Source: a virus. From it: a stretch of DNA of 33,089 bases. A program made the translations under genes and the position numbers. Where the stretch lies: positions 1 to 33,089 of the IMG/VR virus record IMGVR_UViG_3300032093_014000. One strand, 5' to 3'. This document shows positions 1-5,612 of this stretch, piece after piece (within the stretch, counting starts at the first letter, position 1; each line of letters opens with the position of its first letter). A model generated the notes under the pieces. The model ran no database searches, was not told the DNA's origin, and saw nothing but the letters and a program-made list of their open reading frames with translations.

Positions 1-25
1 GAGAGTTCGAGTCTCTCCCAAGGTA
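1..25 (+). tRNA. tRNA, 3' end only (truncated by window edge)
   Basis: The first 25 bases form a T-arm (5-bp stem GAGAG/CTCTC around loop TTCGAGT) followed by seven acceptor-strand bases and an A discriminator. No CCA is encoded. The anticodon lies outside the window, so the amino acid cannot be named. It is the first member of the tRNA cluster that follows. Confidence 0.75.
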
Positions 26-87
26 CAATAATGTAAAATAGAATTTACAAATTATTATATTTTTGTAAAAAGTATTTTACATTAAAC

Positions 88-171
88 GCTCAAATGGTGA
101 AATTTGGTAGTACACGCTAGTTTTAGGGACTAGTGCCGTAAGGCGTGAGGGTTCGAGTCCCTCTTTGAGCA
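88..171 (+). tRNA. tRNA-Leu (anticodon UAG)
   Basis: This is a full class II cloverleaf. The acceptor GCTCAAA pairs perfectly with TTTGAGC. The anticodon stem CTAGT/ACTAG (117-121/129-133) encloses loop TTTAGGG, giving anticodon UAG, which reads CUA. There is a long variable arm and a T-arm GAGGG-TTCGAGT-CCCTC. The discriminator is A and no CCA is encoded. The long variable arm fits the leucine type. Confidence 0.92.
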
Positions 172-185
172 CAAATTAACAAAAT

Positions 186-271
186 GCTCCTGTGGCGAAA
201 TTTGGTAGTACGCGATAGACTTAAAATCTATTGGTTTTTAGACCGTGAGGGTTCGAGTCCCTTCAGGAGTA
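186..271 (+). tRNA. tRNA-Leu (anticodon UAA)
   Basis: Class II cloverleaf with acceptor GCTCCTG pairing with CAGGAGT (one G-U at the end), anticodon stem ATAGA/TCTAT and loop CTTAAAA giving anticodon UAA, a long variable arm, and the same T-loop TTCGAGT as its neighbour. Its D-arm is nearly identical to that of the preceding tRNA-Leu, suggesting duplication. It lies only 14 nt downstream of that tRNA. UUA is expected to be a common Leu codon in such AT-rich DNA. Confidence 0.93.
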
Positions 272-299
272 CAAATTTATAAAAAATTAATATTTTTTT

Positions 300-328
300 T
301 TGAATATTGTAATTTTTTTGTAAATTCG
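300..328 (+). promoter_or_regulatory. Putative promoter of the RNA island (Bacteroidetes-like)
   Basis: A TTG at 300-302 is separated by 18 nt from TAAATTCG at 321-328, one mismatch from the Bacteroidetes -7 box TAnnTTTG. The predicted start near 335 lies just before the boxA-like element and the giant RNA. A near-identical 19-nt stretch (AATTTTTTT[G/A]TAAATTCGT, 311-329) recurs at 2438-2456 upstream of the gene at 2488. This is inference only; no transcript data. Confidence 0.4.
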
Positions 329-345
329 TAGTTAGATAAGAAAAC

Positions 346-358
346 GTTCTTTGAATAT
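346..358 (+). promoter_or_regulatory. boxA-like antitermination element, copy 1
   Basis: GTTCTTTGAATAT is repeated exactly at 1382-1394. Both copies sit 8 nt or less before the first helix of a structured noncoding RNA. The core GTTCTTTGA resembles, from memory, the boxA element in Bacteroidetes rRNA leaders, which recruits NusB/S10 to let polymerase pass through long untranslated RNA. The function here is inferred. Confidence 0.45.
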
Positions 359-365
359 ATAAAAA

Positions 366-1268
366 CTAGTCCCCCAAAAACTCCTATCCGTGGATGCCTA
401 AATCACTAGGGTAATTATGATAGTGTATCAGACAATAGAATAAATTACTACATGATAATTGTCTGGTTGTAGTATAAAGATGAACGTAACGGAGTTTTTA
501 AAGGGGGGTTAATATTAAAATTACCCTGCTTGAAGTAAACAAATAGTGTCAAATAGTAAATGATGAATAGTAAATCAGTGCTTCATCTGAAAGATTGCTG
601 ACTAGGAACATTAGAATCCATACCAAGATGGAGTTGTTTGTGGAGAGATGTTATTCTGTCTGTCGTTCTGTAAGATTTCATATCTTATACGAAGCTATGC
701 CAGGGAATACATTCACACACTTGGAGTGACAGGGTATAAAATTTGGATGACATCAAAACCAATGTAAAAAATATGTATATAATTGTTGTTTATGGTCAAA
801 TTTGTGTACAGATGTCATTCAAATTAATTGTGTTGTTCCCTTGAGAAAGGAGTATTTTTGAATGATACCATACTATGCACCTAACACGTGATTAGGTATG
901 GAGTGATAAGGTCAAACGTAGCTTAATGCCTTAATATATAAAGTGTAGAATGAGGTAGATAAAGACAACACATGGGATTTCTCATCCCTATATTAATGCA
1001 CCATTCCTACGTGGATATAAAGACTTCTTGTGGTATTCCCCTGATAATTACCAATACATCATAAGGACGTGATGGCAAGATGTGAAACCACAATGATTGA
1101 ACAGCAAATGTGATTTACCTTGGAGAAAGACCAAGTAAAGTGTCAATGGTGTAGCATCAATCATCTCCCAAGGGTAGGACAGTTGTAATTTTGTAAATAT
1201 ACCTAACGATTCTGAAAAGAACCGAGGACAAAATTCTTAGGTTAGAATTACAACTGAGTGCAGAGGGG
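366..1268 (+). ncRNA. Giant structured noncoding RNA (GOLLD/ROOL-like candidate)
   Basis: About 900 nt without a plausible reading frame but dense with long complementary segments. Helices read directly: 371-384 with 491-507 (AAA bulge); 429-436 with 458-465; 446-452 with 468-474; 408-416 with 519-527; 653-660 with 728-735; 702-709 with 834-841; 740-754 with 811-825 (15 bp, one G-U); 868-871/879-884 with 892-897/898-901; 931-938 with 989-996; 945-952 with 1002-1010; 974-978 with 984-988; 1028-1034 with 1087-1093; 1057-1062 with 1069-1074; 1094-1100 with 1157-1163; 1114-1123 with 1131-1139; 1180-1190 with 1246-1256 (11 bp); 1201-1206 with 1237-1242; and 1210-1213 with 1218-1221 capped by a GAAA tetraloop. 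At least four pairs of these helices cross, implying pseudoknots. Giant phage RNAs of the GOLLD and ROOL classes are known to sit beside tRNAs; membership needs a covariance-model search. Exact ends are uncertain. Confidence 0.7.
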
Positions 1269-1274
1269 TAAAAA

Positions 1275-1374
1275 AGTCAGGTGGCGAAATTGGTAGACGC
1301 TGGAGTAATTACCACACTATAATCTACACATAGTAGGTTGAAATGTGTTATAGGTTCGAATCCTGTCCTGGCTA
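1275..1374 (+). tRNA. tRNA-Leu-like gene with an aberrant anticodon region
   Basis: The acceptor AGTCAGG/CCTGGCT, a leucine-type D-arm (GCG ... TTGGTAGA ... CGC), T-arm ATAGG-TTCGAAT-CCTGT and discriminator A are all good. The total of 100 nt is some 15 nt longer than the neighbouring Leu tRNAs, and the part between D- and T-arms does not fold normally. One fold (1302-1306/1314-1318) gives loop AATTACC, lacking U33, with anticodon position UUA. Another (1317-1321/1329-1333, one A-C mismatch) gives loop ATCTACA with U33 and anticodon CUA. A third has a 7-bp hairpin 1321-1327/1333-1339. It could be a mutated tRNA, a tRNA with an insertion, or a tRNA-like domain attached to the giant RNA. Confidence 0.55.
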
Positions 1375-1381
1375 CAAAATA

Positions 1382-1394
1382 GTTCTTTGAATAT
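1382..1394 (+). promoter_or_regulatory. boxA-like antitermination element, copy 2
   Basis: An exact 13-nt copy of GTTCTTTGAATAT (see 346-358), placed 8 nt after the aberrant tRNA and immediately before the second structured RNA. The same element in the same position relative to two different RNAs argues for a function, probably antitermination or processing. Confidence 0.45.
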
Positions 1395-1395
1395 T

Positions 1396-1620
1396 AAAAC
1401 AATTAACTGGTTAACAGTAAAAAGATGTGAATAAAAATGTAGGTTTTAGGGAAGCCCACCCCACATTCTTATATTTCTAAGGTATAAGTATTTTACGTTA
1501 ACGTATCAAGCGACAGCTTCCATCAATAAAGAGTGGATAAATGGATTTTTATCTGACCACTATGAGGATGGGTTAAGAATATGAAGAGGATATTCTACTT
1601 AGAGGACAGTTAATTGTTTT
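1396..1620 (+). ncRNA. Second structured noncoding RNA (about 225 nt)
   Basis: The ends pair in a perfect 14-bp helix: AAAACAATTAACTG (1396-1409) with 1607-1620. Inside are hairpins at 1468-1474/1482-1488, 1532-1536/1557-1561 (AGTGG/CCACT) and 1576-1582/1590-1596 (7-nt loop GAAGAGG), plus the palindrome TACGTTAACGTA at 1495-1506. There is no plausible ORF. The closing helix runs into T-rich sequence, so the 3' end could also act as a terminator. Family unknown to me; it shares its upstream boxA-like element with the giant RNA. Confidence 0.6.
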
Positions 1621-1631
1621 TAAAATTTTGA

Positions 1632-1702
1632 TTGTTGGATATTACTATGAAAGTTAATGTAGGCATACATTAATGAGGTGGGTTCGAATCCCTTTTAATA
1701 AT
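1632..1702 (+). tRNA. Degenerate tRNA-like cloverleaf (possible pseudo-tRNA)
   Basis: A 71-nt cloverleaf can be drawn: a 7-bp acceptor helix (1632-1638/1695-1701, three G-U pairs), a minimal D-arm ACT-ATGAA-AGT, an anticodon-like stem TAATG/CATTA (1655-1659/1668-1672), a 5-nt variable loop and a T-arm with canonical loop TTCGAAT. The D-arm lacks GG, the anticodon loop has eight bases (TAGGCATA), and the T-stem has a T-T mismatch. No amino acid can be assigned. It may be a decayed tRNA or a tRNA mimic. Confidence 0.35.
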
Positions 1703-1827
1703 CCCTATGATATGGTGGGAGCCAAGTAATAGAGTCAATATCAGGACCCCTCCCAAGGCCTTGTTAAATAATGTATAACTGGGAATAAAAGTGACATATA
1801 ATGGGTTTGTCACCAATAATCAAAACT
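1703..1827 (+). other. Noncoding spacer with weak structure
   Basis: No gene is visible. The stretch can form a 6-bp helix TGGGAG/CTCCCA (1716-1721/1750-1755) and contains a 10-bp palindrome CAAGGCCTTG (1754-1763). It could be part of a primary transcript linking the second RNA to the following tRNA-Leu. Confidence 0.35.
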
Positions 1828-1912
1828 GGTCGGGTGGTGGAACAGGTAGACACGTTGGACTTAAAATCCAATGGGCATTGCGCCCGTGCGGGTTCGATTC
1901 CCGCTCCGACTA
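1828..1912 (+). tRNA. tRNA-Leu (anticodon UAA), second copy
   Basis: Class II cloverleaf: acceptor GGTCGGG with TCCGACT (two G-U), anticodon stem TTGGA/TCCAA around loop CTTAAAA (anticodon UAA), variable arm TGGGC...GCCCG, T-arm GCGGG-TTCGATT-CCCGC, discriminator A. It reads the same codon as the gene at 186-271 but is much more GC-rich and differs throughout, so it probably has a separate origin rather than being a recent duplicate. Confidence 0.93.
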
Positions 1913-1915
1913 CAT

Positions 1916-2052
1916 AGAAAGACCATTCAAGCGTAAAAAAGGTCGTAAGCTAGGAAAAGGCATGGAGCTGAAACCTCTTGGAAACAAGGTAAGGAAACGT
2001 AAGCACGAAAGCCTAGTGTTTTGACCCCATGCAGCCTCTGAATGGTCTTTTT
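1916..2052 (+). ncRNA. Third structured RNA with pseudoknot and T-tract 3' end
   Basis: A perfect 12-bp helix joins 1918-1929 with 2039-2050 (AAAGACCATTCA/TGAATGGTCTTT) and runs into a T-tract, so the 3' end resembles a Rho-independent terminator. Inside, CTAGG (1950-1954) pairs with 2012-2016 and GCATGG (1960-1965) pairs with 2027-2032; these cross, forming a pseudoknot. CTTG-GAAA-CAAG (1977-1988) is a GNRA-capped hairpin. A direct repeat CGTAAGC occurs at 1944-1950 and 1998-2004. It starts right after the tRNA and probably ends the RNA island's transcription. I do not recognise the family. Confidence 0.6.
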
Positions 2053-2415
2053 TTATTTTAAAGTTAATAGATATGTAGTTTTGTTTATTAATACCAAAAT
2101 ATCATCTATTAAACTTACAATATCAAAATTTTTTTCTTCTTCTATTTTTTTTCTGGAAGATTTTACAAAATTTTCTAATCTTTTAAAATAATCATTAACA
2201 TTTTCTTCTGAATAACTTTTGAACGTCATTTTTATTTCTCCAAAATTTATTCTCTCATTTTTTCCTAAATAAGCCTCAAGTAACTCGTCTGTTAAATTAA
2301 GAATTTCGTCATAAAATTCATTTAAAGCCTTATGTTCCGCAAATGATTTTGTTTCTAAATGCCAAAAATGAGCTTGTTGTCTTGCGTGAAATAATGTTAC
2401 TGCTAATTTTTTCAT
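2053..2415 (-). CDS. Ferritin-like helical phage protein (DUF5856-type)
   Basis: A 120-aa all-helical protein. The N-terminal helices carry a cluster of metal-ligand-type residues (His10, His16, His19, Glu21, His28) in a pattern HxxxxxHxxHLxTKSFAEHKAL that I associate with the phage family DUF5856, related in fold to Dps/ferritin-like proteins. Function unknown: iron or DNA binding is possible but unproven. No signal peptide or membrane segment. It converges on the RNA island, with its stop abutting the T-tract at 2052. An ACTATTTAT motif lies 49-57 nt upstream on its coding strand (2464-2472), suggesting its own promoter. Confidence 0.7.
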   Translation of the reverse strand: MKKLAVTLFHARQQAHFWHLETKSFAEHKALNEFYDEILNLTDELLEAYLGKNERINFGEIKMTFKSYSEENVNDYFKRLENFVKSSRKKIEEEKNFDIVSLIDDILVLINKTTYLLTLK

Positions 2416-2463
2416 AATTAATTTATTAATATGTAATAATTTTTTTATAAATTCGTTATAACA

Positions 2464-2472
2464 ATAAATAGT
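2464..2472 (-). promoter_or_regulatory. ACTATTTAT motif upstream of the ferritin-like gene
   Basis: Minus-strand ACTATTTAT 49-57 nt before the start at 2415. It matches the core of the motif before genes 21, 22 and phoH, with G instead of A at the first position of the longer consensus. Confidence 0.35.
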
Positions 2473-2487
2473 CTTAAAAGATATAAT

Positions 2488-2952
2488 ATGGATTTTGAAG
2501 AAAAAAGAATGTACATTTTAAATATTATTGGAAAAGGTGTTCTAGGTCTAATTGAAGATTTGGATAATATAAAAGAAAAATTTATAAAAAAAGAAGAAAT
2601 AATAGAAAAACATATTCAATATGGCAATTCATTTTATTTCATCTCAAAAGAAGATATAGGAGTTTTGTCTGATGAGTTAAATAAAATAAAAGAATCTGAT
2701 TTAGGATATGTTTTATTAGACATAACTGATAATCTTAATCCTTTTGATTTTATGGGTAATATAACAAAAAATCATGAAAATTCTAAAGAATTTGTTGAAA
2801 TGATTAAGGAGTTTACAGAAAAAGTTGAGGAAGTAAAAGTTACAGAAAGAACGCAAGAAGAATTGTTGGCTGAAGCAATTGAAAATGAAGATTACGAAAA
2901 AGCTGCAAAAATTCGTGATGAGATTAATAAAAAAGAATCTATTAATTCGTAA
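2488..2952 (+). CDS. UVR-motif protein of unknown function
   Basis: 154 aa, rich in Lys/Glu and predicted helical. The last 35 residues (about 120-150, ELLAEAIENEDYEKAAKIRD and on) match the UVR motif shared by UvrB, UvrC and McsA, a short helical hairpin used for protein-protein contact. The rest is unrecognised. UVR modules in UvrB/UvrC mediate their mutual binding, so interference with or recruitment of host repair or McsB/Clp machinery is conceivable, but this is speculation. Start chosen at the first ATG; the sequence upstream contains a TAAATTCG element (2448-2455), like that of the RNA island. Confidence 0.7.
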   Translation: MDFEEKRMYILNIIGKGVLGLIEDLDNIKEKFIKKEEIIEKHIQYGNSFYFISKEDIGVLSDELNKIKESDLGYVLLDITDNLNPFDFMGNITKNHENSKEFVEMIKEFTEKVEEVKVTERTQEELLAEAIENEDYEKAAKIRDEINKKESINS

Positions 2953-2992
2953 TATTTTTATAAAAAAAACGTTTTCTTATAAAAAGATAAAT

Positions 2993-3442
2993 ATGAAAAA
3001 AATAATGACACTAATTATTGCCTCTCTTGTTCTTGTATCATGTAGCGAAAAGAAAGAGGAAAAAGTTTTGGAAGTAAAAGTATCAGAAAAAAAAGAAGAA
3101 ATAAAAAAATCTGAATTCTCAAATCCAGCCATTATATACGGAACAGATTTTTTATCTTTTTTTAAGTCTTTAAGAAAATTAGGACAATACGATAAGATGA
3201 TAAGTTTTACTTCTTTAGAAAGTATTGAAAAATTTGGCAAAGAAGAATTAAAGAAAAAATATGAGAATGAATTTGTAAATATGTCAAATTCCAGTCTTAA
3301 AAGTATGGATAAAATTGATGAAAATACTTATGTAATGCATTATTTAAATAGTGAATTCTCAACAAAAAAAGCTTTTGATATAACTGTTAAAGTTGAAAAT
3401 GATTCAACAAAACTAGTTTTCGAAAATAAATATCCATTTTAA
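2993..3442 (+). CDS. Small phage-encoded lipoprotein
   Basis: 149 aa starting at MKKIMTLIIASL. The N-terminus has two lysines, a hydrophobic stretch and a lipobox LVSC, with Cys17 the predicted lipidated residue followed by Ser-Glu. Then come a Lys/Glu-rich linker (about 18-42) and a soluble domain that looks like an NTF2/DUF4878-type small fold, though I cannot confirm that. A longer frame extends 38 codons upstream into the preceding gene, but only this start gives a functional signal peptide. Lipoproteins expressed by phages during infection often alter the host surface or block superinfection; no direct evidence here. Confidence 0.75.
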   Translation: MKKIMTLIIASLVLVSCSEKKEEKVLEVKVSEKKEEIKKSEFSNPAIIYGTDFLSFFKSLRKLGQYDKMISFTSLESIEKFGKEELKKKYENEFVNMSNSSLKSMDKIDENTYVMHYLNSEFSTKKAFDITVKVENDSTKLVFENKYPF

Positions 3443-3464
3443 TTATTAATTTAAATTTATTATC

Positions 3465-3692
3465 ATGTTTAGTAATATTGTTCTAGTATTTTTGTGTATT
3501 TATTTCTTTATTGTCTTTAAGACAAATTTAGAATTAATATATGATTATGGTTTTAAACAAATCTCAGACGATTTGATTATTAAAGGGAAAGAAGGTGATG
3601 AAAGAAAATTTGCAATCTATTTTAATTTGTTTAACATTATTGGTTTAGTTTCTTTTGTATTAATAATTGTTTTATTCAGTACTATTAAATAA
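3465..3692 (+). CDS. Small membrane protein, two predicted helices
   Basis: 75 aa. Two hydrophobic segments (about 4-20 and 53-72) flank a charged central loop with the stretch IKGKEGDERKF. It sits 22 nt after the lipoprotein gene and 3 nt before the next, so the three are likely co-transcribed. No family recognised. Being next to a lipoprotein it could act at the cell envelope (inference). Confidence 0.6.
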   Translation: MFSNIVLVFLCIYFFIVFKTNLELIYDYGFKQISDDLIIKGKEGDERKFAIYFNLFNIIGLVSFVLIIVLFSTIK

Positions 3693-3695
3693 ATT

Positions 3696-3956
3696 ATGGA
3701 AGGTTTTAAAACTTATAGACACGAAAGTAATCCTAAAGAGAAAGAGTTTCATGATAAATTTATTGAACACAATTCTCACAATCATAATGATATGGATTTT
3801 TTAGTGTTTGGCATGGGAGATAGTAATGGAAATTTTCCAGCAAATAGACTTACTGAACATGAAAAAAAGATTGTTATTTCTACAATTCAATGGTTAGGCT
3901 CACCAGTAGGACAAGGTTTTTTACGTGAATGTGGATTTATTAAAAAAGAAAATTAA
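3696..3956 (+). CDS. Hypothetical protein, 86 aa
   Basis: A short, His/Asn-rich acidic N-terminal half (HNSHNHNDMDF at about 25-35) and a helical C-terminal half containing LTEHEKKIVISTIQWLGSP. No known family, signal peptide or membrane segment. Starts 3 nt after the membrane-protein gene in a compact rightward cassette and ends before the capsid operon terminator. Codon and base composition match its neighbours, so I regard it as a real gene. Confidence 0.6.
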   Translation: MEGFKTYRHESNPKEKEFHDKFIEHNSHNHNDMDFLVFGMGDSNGNFPANRLTEHEKKIVISTIQWLGSPVGQGFLRECGFIKKEN

Positions 3957-3960
3957 ATAG

Positions 3961-3990
3961 AAAAAAAAGAGGTCAACTAATGTTGACCTC
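3961..3990 (-). terminator. Terminator of the capsid operon
   Basis: A perfect 9-bp stem GAGGTCAAC/GTTGACCTC (3969-3977/3982-3990) with loop TAAT. On the minus strand it is followed by a run of T (the A-run starting at 3961), the layout of a Rho-independent terminator for the leftward 21-22-23 genes. The plus-strand side has no strong T-run. Confidence 0.85.
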
Positions 3991-4017
3991 AATTTCTATC
4001 TATCAATTTATAACTGA

Positions 4018-5583
4018 TTAGCTATAAACTTGCTGATAAGTATTGATGTTATCGATGATGATAACTCCATAGAATCTGTTGTTAACCATCTTCTTAGCGT
4101 AACGAGTCATGATACCTTTTCTAGGCGTGAAATCGTTAGGGTCATAGATAGTTTGTGTAAGTTGTAACGGAATGTACGGTGCATACACATAACCAGCTTC
4201 TAAGAATGTATCTCCTTTGTGTCCAAGAAGAACGATGTTTGCAGGCATGTAAGGGTCTTTGTAGACTACATATCTGTTTCCAAGGTTACCAATCTTCTCG
4301 ATACCTAAGTTATACTTCTCAGTTTCAGCTTGTGCTGAACCATCTACGTGGAAGTACTCAAGGTCATCAAAGATTGCACCAGCTTCAGCAGAACAGATAA
4401 TCCAGTTAGCACCACCTCTAAGAGTTGCTTTGTGGATTTGAGCTGAAATTTCGTTCACTCTTGTGATAAGAGTTTGGTTCCAGTCCTTCTGAGTTCCGAA
4501 GAAGTTAGCATTGTTTCTTAAACCTGCATAATCCCATCTTGTTTCGAACATAGCACCATTGATAAGGTCTCTGATGATTTCTCTGTCGATTTCAGCAGCA
4601 ACTTCTTCTGAAAGAAGAGCAGTAAGCTCAGCTTCAGCATCAATGCTGTGGTATGCTTCAAGGTCTTGAGCAAGTTCTGGAGTCCAGTGTGCTCTCATTT
4701 TTCTTGTAACAGTGTTTACAGTTACAGAAGAGAATCTGATTGTAAGTTCGCTCATTTCAGATTTAGCTTCAAGGTCATTGAATACTTCATAAGCTGGAAC
4801 AACTGTAAAGTTAGCAACTAAGCTATCATCAAAGTCAGAACCATAAACTCCAGCAGGTCTGATGTCAAGAATAACATTAGCTTGCTGAGAAGCAAATTGG
4901 TCTTCACCCCAAGTCTGCATTTGAGAGTAGAACTTAACGCTATCACCAGCAGTATAAACAACTGTATTGTTATATACAACGTTAGTTACTGCAGAGAATC
5001 TAAGCGAAGAGCTTGATTGCTGCTTGTTAACATCAAAAGTAGCACCTAAAGCAAAAGTATCAGTAACAAGACCAGATACTAATTCAGTAGAACCAGATGT
5101 ATAAGCGATTGGAGTACCATACTTAGTTTCTCCTGTACCAAAAGAAGCATCATAACCTCTGTTATCATAGAATCTTTCGTAAGCAGATGTACTAGCAAAT
5201 GAAGGTCCACCTTGTCCGTTTGCAGTGTTAGCAGGAGCTACTTTGTTAGTAGATACTCTTGCATCCATATAGAACAAAAGTCCTGAAGGAAGAGCAAGTG
5301 GCTGTACTGAAACGATTTCGTTAGCAAGCAATCTTGAGAAGATTCTTCTAACCATAGGGAATGCTACAGTATCAAAACGACCTGCAGAAGAGTCAAGCGT
5401 TACTTCGTTCAACATGTGAGACGCTTGGTTTTCTAATAATTGAGCAATGTTTGATTTTTTAGCTCCGTTAAGACCTTCTAAAAGTCCAGACCTTTCCCAG
5501 TTTCCAACAATCTCTTTTCTTTGTTCTGAAAGAGTTCTTAGAGTTGTCAAACCAACATTACCGCTGTTTAATAATTCACTCAT
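4018..5583 (-). CDS. 23: Major capsid protein, T4 gp23 family
   Basis: 521 aa, matching the T4 gp23 length. N-terminal TLRTLSEQRKEIVGNWERSG, FPMVRRIFSRLLANEIVSVQ and LPSGLLFYMDARV (about 75-110) and the C-terminal GYVYAPYIPL (464-473) are hallmark gp23 signatures. It forms the hexameric shell. Candidate prohead-protease cleavage sites of the (L/I)xE type occur at LLE (49-51) and LNE (58-60), so about 60 residues would be removed on maturation. Codon use is noticeably richer in G/C than in neighbouring genes, fitting high expression. It follows the scaffold gene by 29 nt with no promoter motif between them. Confidence 0.97.
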   Translation of the reverse strand: MSELLNSGNVGLTTLRTLSEQRKEIVGNWERSGLLEGLNGAKKSNIAQLLENQASHMLNEVTLDSSAGRFDTVAFPMVRRIFSRLLANEIVSVQPLALPSGLLFYMDARVSTNKVAPANTANGQGGPSFASTSAYERFYDNRGYDASFGTGETKYGTPIAYTSGSTELVSGLVTDTFALGATFDVNKQQSSSSLRFSAVTNVVYNNTVVYTAGDSVKFYSQMQTWGEDQFASQQANVILDIRPAGVYGSDFDDSLVANFTVVPAYEVFNDLEAKSEMSELTIRFSSVTVNTVTRKMRAHWTPELAQDLEAYHSIDAEAELTALLSEEVAAEIDREIIRDLINGAMFETRWDYAGLRNNANFFGTQKDWNQTLITRVNEISAQIHKATLRGGANWIICSAEAGAIFDDLEYFHVDGSAQAETEKYNLGIEKIGNLGNRYVVYKDPYMPANIVLLGHKGDTFLEAGYVYAPYIPLQLTQTIYDPNDFTPRKGIMTRYAKKMVNNRFYGVIIIDNINTYQQVYS

Positions 5584-5612
5584 TTTTTTTTAATTTTAAA
5601 TTTGTTTGTTTG

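Noticed and set aside
366-1268. Ribosomal RNA, tmRNA or RNase P RNA
   Set aside because: None of the conserved cores of these RNAs is recognisable in the sequence.
1302-1350. Group I intron in the anticodon loop of the aberrant tRNA
   Set aside because: The extra sequence is only about 15 nt, far too short for a self-splicing intron, and no core elements are present.
1791-2024. Open frame of 77 codons across the last tRNA
   Set aside because: It covers tRNA-Leu(UAA) and the third structured RNA, and its translation has no protein-like character.
1916-2052. Hammerhead or other small self-cleaving ribozyme
   Set aside because: GAAA segments occur, but the CUGAUGA core of the hammerhead is absent and I could match no other small ribozyme consensus.
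2879-2992. Longer start for the lipoprotein gene
   Set aside because: It would overlap the UVR-motif gene by 74 nt and bury the signal peptide; the ATG at 2993 gives a proper lipoprotein signal.
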